Made by a program: the position numbers and the translations under genes. From DASWED01 sp036394995 (lineage in GTDB: Bacteria; Actinomycetota; UBA4738; JACQTL01), in assembly GCA_036394995.1 (NCBI GenBank), contig DASWED010000120.1:1-62601 (forward strand): DNA of 62,601 bases, written 5' to 3'. Below the pieces are notes generated by a model. That model had not been told where the DNA came from. It ran no database searches and saw only the letters and a program-made list of their open reading frames with translations. Shown piece after piece: positions 50,119-60,239 of the stretch. Position 1 is the stretch's first letter. Every line of letters starts with the position of its first letter.

Positions 50119-50994
50119 TCAGCCCTCCCGGGCCCGGCGGTCCTCCAGGCACCACGCGAACGACCGCCGGGCCAGGACCTCCACGGCATGGCGGCGGTAC
50201 GCCGCCGTGCCCCGGACGTCGTCGATCGGCCGGGCCGCCCCGGCCACCATCCGCCCGAACTCCTCCGCCACGCCGGGGTCGACCGGCACGTCCGGGTCCT
50301 CCCACACACCGGCGTCGGCCAGGGCCCCCGCCGCAGAGGCCTCCGCCTCCGGGGCCCGCAGGATCACCGGGCCCACCGAACCCAGGGCCACCCGGACCTC
50401 CCGGGCGTCCTCGTCCAGGACCATGGCCAGGCCGGCTACCGCGATGACCATGGCGTTGCGGGTCCCGATCTTCGAGAACGTCCCCGGCCCCCTGACCACG
50501 TCCCACTCCGCCCCGAGGATGATCTCGTCCGGCTCCATGGCGTTGCGCTTGGGCCCGGTGATGAACCCGGCGAACGGCACCTTCCGGGTGGCGCCGCCGG
50601 CCCTGCCCAGCACCACGTCGGCCCCGTACACGGCGAGCGGCGGCAGCGCGTCCCCGGCCGGCGAGGACGTCCCGAGGTTCCCGCCCACGGTCCCCCGGTT
50701 CCGGATCTGCGGCGACCCCACCGACCGCGACGCCTGGACCAGCGGCGTGAACTCCGGCAGCTCCCGGACGATCCGCATGTACGTCACCCCGGACCCCAGG
50801 AACATCCGCCCGTTCTCCCGGCGCCACTCCTTCAGCTCGGACAGGCGGGCGACGTCGATGAGCCCCGCCGGCCTCCCCTTGTCGAAGTTCAGCTCGACCA
50901 TGAGATCCGTGCCGCCGCAGATGGGCCGGGCCTCGGGCATCTCCCGCTTGGCCTCGAGCGCGTCCTCCAGGGACTCCGGCAGCAGCACTTCCAT
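50119..50994 (-). CDS. molybdenum hydroxylase FAD subunit
   Basis: A 291-residue CO dehydrogenase-medium-type FAD protein. FAD-contact motifs are RPICGGTDLMVELNFDKGRP near residue 22 and RNRGTVGGNLGTSSPAGD near residue 100, with AGFITGPKRNAMEPDEIIL later. It receives electrons from the small subunit and passes them to NAD+ or another acceptor. Its ATG overlaps the stop of the upstream luciferase-like gene (ATGA), so the oxidoreductase and hydroxylase are co-translated. Confidence 0.9.
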   Translation of the reverse strand: MEVLLPESLEDALEAKREMPEARPICGGTDLMVELNFDKGRPAGLIDVARLSELKEWRRENGRMFLGSGVTYMRIVRELPEFTPLVQASRSVGSPQIRNRGTVGGNLGTSSPAGDALPPLAVYGADVVLGRAGGATRKVPFAGFITGPKRNAMEPDEIILGAEWDVVRGPGTFSKIGTRNAMVIAVAGLAMVLDEDAREVRVALGSVGPVILRAPEAEASAAGALADAGVWEDPDVPVDPGVAEEFGRMVAGAARPIDDVRGTAAYRRHAVEVLARRSFAWCLEDRRAREG

Positions 50995-52010
50995 CAGAAC
51001 TGGCCCCCGGCAAAGGCATCGAGCATGGCGCCCACGTCCGGCCCCAGGGGATACAGGATCGGGCACGTGCAGCCGTTGTCCACGTACTCGCGGACCTTGG
51101 CCCGGCACTCGTCGGCCGTGCCGGAGGCCGTGATGAGCTGCACCACCTCGTCCGGGACGAGCTTCATGGCCGTGCGGATCTCCTCGTCCGAGGCCGGCCA
51201 CGTGAGGACCTTGCCGATGTCGTCGAGGAGCGACTGGTCCACGCCGCTGGCCTTCATGATGTGGGGCTGCTGCCCCAGGTACTGCGTGACCAGCTCCCGG
51301 GCACGGTCCAGGGCCACCTCGCGGTCCTCGTCGAGCGAGCACACCACCAGCTGGGGCCGGTCGATGTCCTCCACCGTCCGCCCCGCCCGTTCCGCGCCGG
51401 CCGCCAGGTGCTCCAGCGCGGTCTTGTTGTAGGGCGGCCCCACCAGGTAGTTCAGGCACACGCCGTCGGCGATCTCGCCGGCCAGCTCCATCATCTTCAT
51501 CCCGGTTGCCCCGATGTAGATCGGGACGTCCTTCGGCGAACGGTCCCCGTGGACGATGTCGATCTCGATGTCCTCCACGTCCACGAACTCCCCGTGGAAC
51601 GTGACGCGCTCCATGGCCAGGAGCCGGCGGACGGTCTCCACGGTCTCCCGCATGGCCAGCAACGGCTTCCGCCGCGTGATCCCCACCTTCCGGGCCAGCG
51701 GGTCCCACCACGCGCCGATCCCCAGGATGACCCGTCCCGGCGCCAGGTCGTCGAGGGTCGAGAACGTCGCCGCCAGGAGCCCGACGTTCCGGGTCCAGTT
51801 GTTCACCACCCCCGAGCCCACCTTGATCCGTGAGGTGACCGCGGCGTAGGCGGCCATGGGCACCGTGGCCTCCCGGACCAGCCGGCTCTCGGCCTGCCAC
51901 ACGGCCTCGAACCCGCGCTCCTCCGCCATCTGCGTGTACCGCATGCCGTCCCGGATCGGGTGCGCGTCCTGCAGGTAGAGGGAAACCCGTCCCTCGCTCG
52001 TCACGGCCAT
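50994..52010 (-). CDS. luciferase-like (LLM) F420- or flavin-dependent oxidoreductase
   Basis: A 338-residue TIM-barrel protein of the bacterial luciferase superfamily. Typical stretches are GFEAVWQAESRLVREATVPM, IKVGSGVVNNWTRNVGLLA, LDDLAPGRVILGIGAWWDPL and VPIYIGATGMKMMELAGEIA. The lineage and the GxGAWWDP-type loop fit F420-dependent N5,N10-methylene-tetrahydromethanopterin reductase-like enzymes, but flavin use is possible. It is embedded between ssnA and the hydroxylase FAD subunit with overlapping or 22-base junctions. I know of no such enzyme in the enterobacterial or clostridial purine clusters, so it may reduce a ring intermediate. Confidence 0.8.
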   Translation of the reverse strand: MAVTSEGRVSLYLQDAHPIRDGMRYTQMAEERGFEAVWQAESRLVREATVPMAAYAAVTSRIKVGSGVVNNWTRNVGLLAATFSTLDDLAPGRVILGIGAWWDPLARKVGITRRKPLLAMRETVETVRRLLAMERVTFHGEFVDVEDIEIDIVHGDRSPKDVPIYIGATGMKMMELAGEIADGVCLNYLVGPPYNKTALEHLAAGAERAGRTVEDIDRPQLVVCSLDEDREVALDRARELVTQYLGQQPHIMKASGVDQSLLDDIGKVLTWPASDEEIRTAMKLVPDEVVQLITASGTADECRAKVREYVDNGCTCPILYPLGPDVGAMLDAFAGGQF

Positions 52011-52032
52011 GCCCGCCTCCCTGTTCGCTCGC

Positions 52033-53385
52033 TCAGCCGGCCGGCTGGAACTCGTGAACGTCGATCGCCTCCAGCCGTTCCCACAGGCGGCCGGCCTGCT
52101 CGGCGCACCGGGCGGCCAGCCCGTCCTGATCCACCCGGGCCAGCGCGCGGTCCCGGACCGCCCACTGCCCGGCCACCATCACGTCCCGGACCATCCGCGA
52201 CGACAGCCCGTAGGCCCAGTGCCCCGCCAGGTTGTCGCTCGTGAGCGGGGTCGGGGGCTCGTACTCGAGGACCACCAGGTCGGCGGGCGCCCCCGGTTCG
52301 ATCCGTCCCAGCAGTGGCTCCCAGAAGACCCGTCCGGCGAACCGGGCCGACTCCGCCATGCGCTCGAGCGCCCATTGAGGCCCGCCCGCGTCCCCCGCCT
52401 CCTGGGCCCGCCAGAACCCGGCCTGGGACTCGGCGAACATGTCGCCGCCGATCCCGTCGGTCCCGAGGGCCAGGCGCGGGAACGCCCCCACGGGGGCGTG
52501 CCCGACCGCGTTGTTCATGTTCGACCGGGGGTTGTGGACCGCGGTGGCGGACAGGTTCCGGATGATCTCGAGCTCGCCCTCCTCGAGGTGGATGCAGTGT
52601 GCCAGCAGCGAGCGCTCGTCCACCGCGCCGAGCTCGGCCAGCCGCTCGACCACCCGCCGGCCGAACCGAACCTCGCTGTCGGCCTCGTCGGCGCCGTCCT
52701 CGGCCACGTGGATATGGATGCCCGCCTCGGCCTCCCGGGCCACCTCCACGCACGCGGCGATGGTCTCGTCCGACATCGTGAACGAGGCGTGCGCCCCGAC
52801 CATCCCTCGGGTGAGGTGGCGCTCGGAGGCGAGGAACCGGCGGTTCTCCGTCACCCCCGCGGCGGCCCGCTCGGGGCCGTCGCGGTCGGTGACCTCGTAG
52901 CACAGCACCGACCGGACCCCCAGGGACTCCAGCGCATCGGCGTAGACGTCGAGCGAACCCTCGATGGCGTTCGGCGACGCATGGTGGTCGACGATCGTCG
53001 TGGTTCCGGCGAGGAGAGCGTCCGAACCTCCTGCCAGGGCCGAGGCCCGGTTCGCCTCGTCGTCCAGGGCCCGGTCCAGCCGCCACCAGACACGCTGGAG
53101 GACCTGCACGAAGTTCTCCGGCGGCTCCAGGGAGTAGGGCATCCCCCGCGCCAGCGCCGAGTACAGGTGGTGGTGCGCGCAGACGTTCCCCGGGACGATC
53201 AGGCACCCCGAGCAGTCCAGCGAGTCGTCCTGGGTCCACCCGAACCCGCCGACCTCCGCCACCCGGTCGTCCCGGACCAAGACGTTCGCTCGCTCCACCC
53301 GGGGCGGGTCGAGCGAGGTGACGACCGTGGCCCCGGACAGGACGACGCCGGCCCCCGTCGAACCGACCCCCCCGCCCGAGGTCAC
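52033..53385 (-). CDS. ssnA: aminohydrolase SsnA
   Basis: A 450-residue metal-dependent amidohydrolase closely resembling SsnA of E. coli purine clusters. Shared stretches include VWWRLDRALDDE, TTIVDHHASPNAIEGSLD, MVGAHASFTMSDE, IHIHVAEDGADEADSEV, VHNPRSNMNNAVGH and ALGTDGIGGDMFAESQAGFW. Metal ligands are the HxH of CAHHHLYS, His in IHIHVAED and AHCIH, and Asp in GTDGIG. Its exact substrate is unproven; deamination or ring cleavage of a purine derivative is the usual proposal. The GTG start overlaps the fused-dehydrogenase stop by four bases. Confidence 0.87.
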   Translation of the reverse strand: MTSGGGVGSTGAGVVLSGATVVTSLDPPRVERANVLVRDDRVAEVGGFGWTQDDSLDCSGCLIVPGNVCAHHHLYSALARGMPYSLEPPENFVQVLQRVWWRLDRALDDEANRASALAGGSDALLAGTTTIVDHHASPNAIEGSLDVYADALESLGVRSVLCYEVTDRDGPERAAAGVTENRRFLASERHLTRGMVGAHASFTMSDETIAACVEVAREAEAGIHIHVAEDGADEADSEVRFGRRVVERLAELGAVDERSLLAHCIHLEEGELEIIRNLSATAVHNPRSNMNNAVGHAPVGAFPRLALGTDGIGGDMFAESQAGFWRAQEAGDAGGPQWALERMAESARFAGRVFWEPLLGRIEPGAPADLVVLEYEPPTPLTSDNLAGHWAYGLSSRMVRDVMVAGQWAVRDRALARVDQDGLAARCAEQAGRLWERLEAIDVHEFQPAG

Positions 53386-55988
53386 TCCTCGCGCCTCCCG
53401 GCGGCGGCCAGCTTCGGCACCGCGAACCTCGCCGCGGTGGAGTCCTTCATCGGCAGGCGGGTCCGGCGGACCCCGTCGAACCGGTACAGCGCCGCGGCCA
53501 CGGCGGATGCGGTCGGGACCAGCGGCCCCTCCCCCACGCCCTTCGCGCCATACGGTCCCTCTGGCTGGGGCTCCTCCACCAGGATGACCTCGACCTCGGG
53601 CATGCCGACCGGCGGGACGATGTTCAGGGACTTCAGCGTGTCCGTCTTCGGGACGCCGCCCTCCACGACGAACTCCTCGGACAGGGCGTGGCCCAGGCCC
53701 ATGTGGATCCCGCCCTCCACCTGGCCCTCGGCGAGCGTCGGGTTGATGGCCCGCCCCACGTCGTGCGCCGCCACCATCTTCACCAGGCGGCCCTCGTCGT
53801 CGAGGATCGCCACCTGCGTGGCCCATCCGTACGCCACGTGCGTGATGGGCTCGGGCGCGTCGTTCTTCGTCGTCCAGTCGGCCAGGAACTCGCCGTAGAA
53901 CTCCTGCCCGGCCAGCTCCTCCAGCTTGCCGCCATTCAGCGCGTCGCGGAGCTCCTTCGCCGCGAGGATCACGGCCTGGCCTCCGAACGTGGTCGAGCGC
54001 GACGCCGTGGTCTGCCCGGTGTCGAGCTCCTTCTCCGTGTCCACGAACACGTGGACCTTCTCCGGGGGCAGCCCCAGCTCCTCGCACGCGATCTGCTGCA
54101 TGACCGTGTGGACCCCCTGGCCCATCTCGGTCCACGAGTGGAACAGCGACAGCGTGCCGTCGTGCTCCGGGCGGAGGATGACCTTGCCCCACTCCTTCAT
54201 GCCGTTGCCGATGCCGGTGTTCTTCACGCCGCACGCGATCCCGGTGTACGTGGAGCCGTAGTACGCGTCCTTCACGGCCATGAGCGTCTTCTTCAGCCCC
54301 ACGCCTGGGCCCAGGAGCTGGCCGGTGCCGAACCGGTCGCCGGACTCCACGGCGTTGCGCCACCTGACCTCCCACCCGTCGATCCCGACCTTCTCCGCCA
54401 GCATGTCCAGCACGGTCTCCATGGCGAAGTTCGTCTGGTTCACGCCGAACCCCCGCATGGCGCCGCACGGCGGGTTGTTCGTGTAGACGGCGCGGGACTC
54501 CACGTCGACGTTCGGGATCCTGTACGCGCTGCAGGCGTGGCCGGCGGCGCGCTCCAGCACGGCGGCCCCCACGCTGGCGTACGCACCGGTGTCCCCCACG
54601 ATCCGGGCCTTCAACGCCACCAGGTGGCCCTCGGCGTCGCACCCGGCCGTGTACTCCATGGTCAGCGGGTGGCGCTTGGAGTGGAAGAACAGCGACTCCT
54701 TCCGCGACAGCGTGACGAGGACCGGGCGGCCGGTCCGCAGCGCCAGGAGCGCGGCGTGGCCCTGGACGTTGAGGTCCTCCTTGGCCCCGAACGCGCCACC
54801 GCAGGCCACCAGCGTGACCCGGACCTTCTCCTGGGGCAGTCCCAGCATCTGCGCGACCTGGTGGCGGTCCTCCCACACCCCCTGGCCCTGGGAGTACACG
54901 TGGACGCCCGGCGTTCCGTTCGGCTCGTCGGGGACGGCCAGCGCGGACTCCGGTTCCAGGAACGCGTGCTCGATGAACTGCGTGCGGAACGTATCGGTGA
55001 CCACGTGCGCGGCGTCGGCCAGCGCGGCGTCGGCGTCGCCCCGCTTCACGTCCGACTGCGAAAGCACATTGCCGTCCGGGTGCAGCTTCGGCGCGTCCGG
55101 CTCCAGGGCGTCGAACGGGTCGGTGACCGGTTCCAGGACCTCGTACTCCACCTCGACCAGCGCGGCGGCCTCCCGGGCTGCGTGGCGGGTCTCGGCGGCC
55201 ACGGCGGCCAGCATGTCGCCCACGTAGGAGGTGGCCTCCCCCTCCGCCACGAACTGCCGCCAGTCCTGCTGGATGGTCCCCAGGGCGCGCTGGCCGGGGA
55301 TGTCCTTCCACGTGGTCACCGCGACCACACCGGGGTGAGCCTCGGCCTTCGTGGTGTCGATCCGGACCACCCTGGCCCGAGGGTGGTCGGAGAACCGGAT
55401 GGCGCCGTGGAGCATCCCCGGCAGGACCATGTCGTTCACGAACGGCTTGTCGCCCAGGGCCAGCTCGTCGCCGAGGTACCGTGCGGTGCGGCTGCCCACC
55501 CGGCCGGATCGGTCGATCTCCGGCAGGGGCTCCCCGCGCTTGCACGCCGCGGCGTGCTCCACGGCGTCGATGATCTTGATGTAGCCGGTGCACCGGCACA
55601 GGTTCCCGGCCAGCCCCCGGGCCACCTCGTCCCGGGTGGGCGAGGAGTTCTTGGCCAGCATGGCCTCGGCCTTCATCACGATTCCCGGCGAACAGAACCC
55701 GCACTGCGACGCGCCGGAGAGCACGAACGCGTCCGCCCACACGCGGCGCTGCTCCGGCGTGAGCCCCTCGTGCGTCACGATGGACTTCCCCTCGGCCCGC
55801 CGGGCGGGCTGCGCACACGACACCACGGCCTTGCCCTCGACCATGACCGTGCACGCGCCGCACGATCCCTCCGGTGCGCAGCCGTCCTTCATCGAACGCA
55901 GGCCGCACTCCTCGCGGAGCACGTCGAGCAGGCTGGAACCCTCCCGGGGCTGCACGTTCACCGGACTGCCGTTCAGCATGAACTCCAT
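53382..55988 (-). CDS. fused xanthine dehydrogenase-like molybdoenzyme (selenium-dependent type)
   Basis: An 868-residue fusion. Residues 1-150 carry two [2Fe-2S] sites (KDGCAPEGSCGACTVMVEGK and CGFCSPGIVM, NLCRCTGYIKI). The remainder is the molybdopterin part with GGAFGAKEDLNVQGHAALL, CGAMRGFGVNQTNFAMETVL, EMGQGVHTVMQQIACEELG and GAKGVGEGPLVPTASA. The architecture and the stretch IACGVKNTGIGNGMKEWGKV fit the family called selenium-dependent xanthine dehydrogenase (XdhD-like). No selenium-insertion gene is visible here. I start at ATG 55988, with GAGGGAG six bases upstream, rather than 55 or fewer bases further out. First gene of the minus operon; TAATGT (56041-56036) may be its -10 box. Confidence 0.85.
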   Translation of the reverse strand: MEFMLNGSPVNVQPREGSSLLDVLREECGLRSMKDGCAPEGSCGACTVMVEGKAVVSCAQPARRAEGKSIVTHEGLTPEQRRVWADAFVLSGASQCGFCSPGIVMKAEAMLAKNSSPTRDEVARGLAGNLCRCTGYIKIIDAVEHAAACKRGEPLPEIDRSGRVGSRTARYLGDELALGDKPFVNDMVLPGMLHGAIRFSDHPRARVVRIDTTKAEAHPGVVAVTTWKDIPGQRALGTIQQDWRQFVAEGEATSYVGDMLAAVAAETRHAAREAAALVEVEYEVLEPVTDPFDALEPDAPKLHPDGNVLSQSDVKRGDADAALADAAHVVTDTFRTQFIEHAFLEPESALAVPDEPNGTPGVHVYSQGQGVWEDRHQVAQMLGLPQEKVRVTLVACGGAFGAKEDLNVQGHAALLALRTGRPVLVTLSRKESLFFHSKRHPLTMEYTAGCDAEGHLVALKARIVGDTGAYASVGAAVLERAAGHACSAYRIPNVDVESRAVYTNNPPCGAMRGFGVNQTNFAMETVLDMLAEKVGIDGWEVRWRNAVESGDRFGTGQLLGPGVGLKKTLMAVKDAYYGSTYTGIACGVKNTGIGNGMKEWGKVILRPEHDGTLSLFHSWTEMGQGVHTVMQQIACEELGLPPEKVHVFVDTEKELDTGQTTASRSTTFGGQAVILAAKELRDALNGGKLEELAGQEFYGEFLADWTTKNDAPEPITHVAYGWATQVAILDDEGRLVKMVAAHDVGRAINPTLAEGQVEGGIHMGLGHALSEEFVVEGGVPKTDTLKSLNIVPPVGMPEVEVILVEEPQPEGPYGAKGVGEGPLVPTASAVAAALYRFDGVRRTRLPMKDSTAARFAVPKLAAAGRREE

Positions 55989-56167
55989 CGGTCGCTCCCT
56001 CGTGTGCGCCGACAATCGCGCGGGCCTCGCCCGCTACATTAGGGCAGCCGGGGTACCGGCGGAAGGGGGCCGGGAGGCACCCGGGACCCGGGACCTTCGC
56101 CCTGTTGCCGCACGCGGCCGCGGCATCCACACTGGAGCGACCGGACCTGCGCGATTGGGGGAGTCGA
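55989..56167. promoter_or_regulatory. shared control region of the divergent purine-type operons
   Basis: This 179-base gap drives both operons. A TAATGT box lies at 56036-56041 on the minus strand. Two words recur in inverted orientation: CGGTCGCTCC (55989-55998) against GGAGCGACCG (56134-56143), and CAATCGCGC near 56012-56020 against GCGCGATTG near 56150-56158. Such pairs could be operator half-sites or chance. No regulator gene lies in the cluster. Confidence 0.4.
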
Positions 56168-57661
<1,494 letters not shown>

Positions 57662-57665
57662 GGGG

Positions 57666-59054
57666 GTGACGGACACGCGGACCGAGCCGGACCCGCCGGC
57701 CATGCGCAGCCGGATGGTGTGCTCCGGCTGCGGCACGGAGGTCGGGCCGGACGAGCCGTACCCGTTCCGGTGCCCGAAGGCCGGGGTGGATCCCGAGGTC
57801 GACCACGTCCTGGTGCGGGTCCTCGACCCGGGGGCGGTGTCGTTCCCGGAGGACCGGGCCGACGCGGAGGCGAACCCGTTCCTCCGGTACCGGGGGCTGT
57901 TCCGTTCGAACCATCTGGCCGCGCACTTCGGCCTGGCCGACGCGGAGTACCGCGGGATCGTCAATCTGCTTGACGACTCTGTGTCGCTCGTGGAGGGGTA
58001 CGGGTTCCGGGTCACGCCGTTCGTCCGGGAGGACGACCTCTCGGACCGGCTGGGGTTCTCCGCTACCGGCGGCGTGTGGGTGAAGAACGAGACCGGGAAC
58101 GTGTCGGGATCGCACAAGGCCCGGCATCTCATGGGGCTGCTCGTCCACCTCGAGGTGGCGGAGCGGGTGGGGCTGGTGGATCCGGAGATGCGGGACTCGC
58201 GGCCTCTGGCCATCGCGTCGTGCGGGAACGCCGCGCTGGCCGCGGCGGTGGTCGCGCGGGCCGCCGACCGCCGGCTCCAGGTCTTCGTGCCCACGGACGC
58301 CGACCCGGTGGTGGTGGCCCGGCTCAAGGAGCTGGAGGCGGACATCGTGGTGTCCCCGCGGGAGCCCGGCGTGCCCGGCGACCCCACGTACCACGCGCTA
58401 AAGCGTTCGTTGGCGGCCGGCGCGCTGCCGTTCACGTGCCAGGGGAACGAGAACGGCCTGGCCATCGAGGGCGGGATCACGCTCGGGTACGAGATGGCGT
58501 CGCAGCTCCGGGAGGACGGGGTGGCGCTCGACCGCATGGTGGTGCAGGTGGGTGGCGGGGCGCTGGCGAGCGCGGTGATCCAGGGGCTCCGCGAGGCGCA
58601 CGAGCTGGGGGCCCTGGAGCGCGTGCCGGCGCTGCACACGGTGCAGACCACGGGGGCGTCTCCGCTGGCCCGGGCATTCGAACGGGTGGAGGCGTGGCGG
58701 GAGGAGCACGGAGTTACGGTGGATGCGGCGCTGGCCCACGCGCGGACCCACCGCGGCGACTTCATGTGGGCGTGGGAGGAGGCCCCCCACTCCGTGGCCC
58801 ACGGCATCCTGGACGACGAGACGTACGACTGGGTGGCCGTGGTGCGGGCCATGCTCGAGACCGGTGGCTCGCCGGTGGTGGTGGACGAACCGACGTTGCT
58901 CGAGGCCAACGAGCTGGCGTTCGCGGAGACGGGGATCCCGGCCGACCACACGGGGTCTGCGGGACTGGCCGGGCTGGTGGAGCTCCGCCGCCGGGGGGCC
59001 ATCGGCGACGACGAGCGCGTCGGAGTGTTGCTGACCGGCATTCGCCGGGAGTAG
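57666..59054 (+). CDS. threonine synthase-like PLP enzyme with N-terminal zinc-ribbon-like segment
   Basis: A 462-residue fold-type II PLP enzyme. Residues 19-36 contain CSGCG and a third Cys, resembling the zinc-ribbon of long threonine synthases. The PLP lysine is Lys151 in NVSGSHKARHLMGL, the loop is ASCGNAALAAAVVARAA, and VQVGGGALASAVIQGL binds phosphate. The function is probably elimination of an amino group from a diamino or hydroxy amino acid released by ring opening; YgeX-like diaminopropionate cleavage is one option. GTG start four bases after the preceding stop. Confidence 0.75.
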   Translation: MTDTRTEPDPPAMRSRMVCSGCGTEVGPDEPYPFRCPKAGVDPEVDHVLVRVLDPGAVSFPEDRADAEANPFLRYRGLFRSNHLAAHFGLADAEYRGIVNLLDDSVSLVEGYGFRVTPFVREDDLSDRLGFSATGGVWVKNETGNVSGSHKARHLMGLLVHLEVAERVGLVDPEMRDSRPLAIASCGNAALAAAVVARAADRRLQVFVPTDADPVVVARLKELEADIVVSPREPGVPGDPTYHALKRSLAAGALPFTCQGNENGLAIEGGITLGYEMASQLREDGVALDRMVVQVGGGALASAVIQGLREAHELGALERVPALHTVQTTGASPLARAFERVEAWREEHGVTVDAALAHARTHRGDFMWAWEEAPHSVAHGILDDETYDWVAVVRAMLETGGSPVVVDEPTLLEANELAFAETGIPADHTGSAGLAGLVELRRRGAIGDDERVGVLLTGIRRE

Positions 59055-59102
59055 GAGTTCGGCCCGACATCGGGCCAGGCAAGTCAGGGAAGGGAGGACG
59101 AC

Positions 59103-60056
59103 ATGAGGAGCTTCGCGGGGCGCGACATCCTGTCGCTGAAGGAGTTCGAACGGAACGAGTTCTTCCGGGTGTTCGACGTGTGCGACGACCTGCGGCCGCA
59201 CGCGGCGAACCGGAAGAACACGGACCTCCTGAAGGACAAGACGCTGCTGACGGCGTTCTACCAGCCGTCCACGCGGACCCGGCTGGCCACCGAGGCCGCG
59301 ATGCACCGCCTGGGCGGGCACGTGCTGGGGTTCTCGGACGCGAAGATGACGCGGGCCGGCGACTTCTACCAGGAGTCGATCAAGGACACCGTGCACATGC
59401 TGGAGTACTACGGCGACGTCATCGCCATGCGGCACTTCCAGCAGGGCGCGCCGGCCGAGGCTGCCCACTGGGCCACCGTGCCGGTGATCAACTGCGGCGA
59501 CGGCTGGGGCGAGCACCCCACCCAGGTCCTGACCGACCTGTACACGACGTACAAGGAGCTGGGCACGCTCGACGGGCTGAAGTTCCTGCTGGTCGGCGAC
59601 ATGCGGATGCGGACCATGCACTCGATCCTGTACGCGCTGTCGCAGTTCGACTCCGAGGCCTACGTGGTCTGTCCGCCGGAGATGTCGCTGCTCGACGACT
59701 TCAAGAAGGAGATCGACGGCTACAACGTGCGGTACACCGAGGTCGGGTCCGTGGCCGAGTGCATCGCCGACGCCGACGTGATCTACATGGAGCCGGTCGT
59801 GCAGGCCGACTACACGAAGGGCCGCGACGAACGGGCCGCCGAGCTGCCCACCACGCCGGCCGAGTACAAGGTCACGCGGGAGCTGCTCCGGGACACGGCG
59901 AAGTCCGGCTCGATCGTGCTGCACTCGCTGCCCCGGATGGACGAGTTGCCGACGGACGTCGACTCCACCCGGCACGCCCGGTACTGGACGGAGGCGTTCA
60001 ACGGCGTCGTGATGCGGATGGCGCTGCTGGCGCTGGTCCTCGGGGCCGTCGAGTAG
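59103..60056 (+). CDS. second carbamoyltransferase (aspartate/ornithine type) of the cluster
   Basis: A 317-residue carbamoyltransferase. The carbamoyl-phosphate loop is FYQPSTRTRLATEAAMHRLG, the second loop MTRAGDFYQESIKD, and the domain-II motif CGDGWGEHPTQVLTDLYTTY resembles PyrB more than ArgF. HSLPRMDELPTDVD is the lid region, as in PyrB. Yet it lies with PLP lyases and a carbamate kinase rather than with pyrimidine genes, so it more likely works in reverse, phosphorolysing a carbamoylated intermediate to carbamoyl phosphate. GGGAGG precedes the ATG. Confidence 0.8.
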   Translation: MRSFAGRDILSLKEFERNEFFRVFDVCDDLRPHAANRKNTDLLKDKTLLTAFYQPSTRTRLATEAAMHRLGGHVLGFSDAKMTRAGDFYQESIKDTVHMLEYYGDVIAMRHFQQGAPAEAAHWATVPVINCGDGWGEHPTQVLTDLYTTYKELGTLDGLKFLLVGDMRMRTMHSILYALSQFDSEAYVVCPPEMSLLDDFKKEIDGYNVRYTEVGSVAECIADADVIYMEPVVQADYTKGRDERAAELPTTPAEYKVTRELLRDTAKSGSIVLHSLPRMDELPTDVDSTRHARYWTEAFNGVVMRMALLALVLGAVE

Positions 60057-60140
60057 GGGTTCGAGGCGCGCGAGACCCGGCCGGGGCGGGTCCGACTCCC
60101 CGGTCGGGCGTGCGTTCGGCGATCGAAGGGAGGGTCAACG

Positions 60141-60239
60141 ATGGATCTCGCTCATTGGCTGCGGGTGCCGCAGTGGGTCGTCTACATCCTGGTGGCGCTC
60201 GTCATGCTGAACCTGCTCGTTCGAATGGGGAAGAAGTGA
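60141..60239 (+). CDS. 32-residue membrane peptide between carbamoyltransferase and carbamate kinase
   Basis: A tiny gene with a strong ribosome site (GAAGGGAGG, about six bases before ATG). It encodes MDLAHWLRVPQWVVYILVAL then VMLNLLVRMGKK: one transmembrane helix (about residues 12-27) with a basic C-terminus. Its TGA overlaps the carbamate kinase ATG by one base (TGATG), so the two are translationally coupled. The 84 bases before it contain a hairpin (GACCCG/CGGGTC at 60074-60092). It might tether pathway enzymes to the membrane or assist a transporter. It matches no family I know. Confidence 0.7.
   Translation: MDLAHWLRVPQWVVYILVALVMLNLLVRMGKK

Noticed and set aside
53382..55988. Selenocysteine in the fused molybdoenzyme
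   Set aside because: The frame has no in-frame TGA. In this family selenium is added as a labile cofactor, not through selenocysteine, so only the family name hints at selenium.
59103..60056. Housekeeping pyrB
   Set aside because: The sequence is PyrB-like, but the pyrimidine genes in this window are at 39656-41236 and this gene sits between PLP enzymes and carbamate kinase. Left open, not called pyrB.
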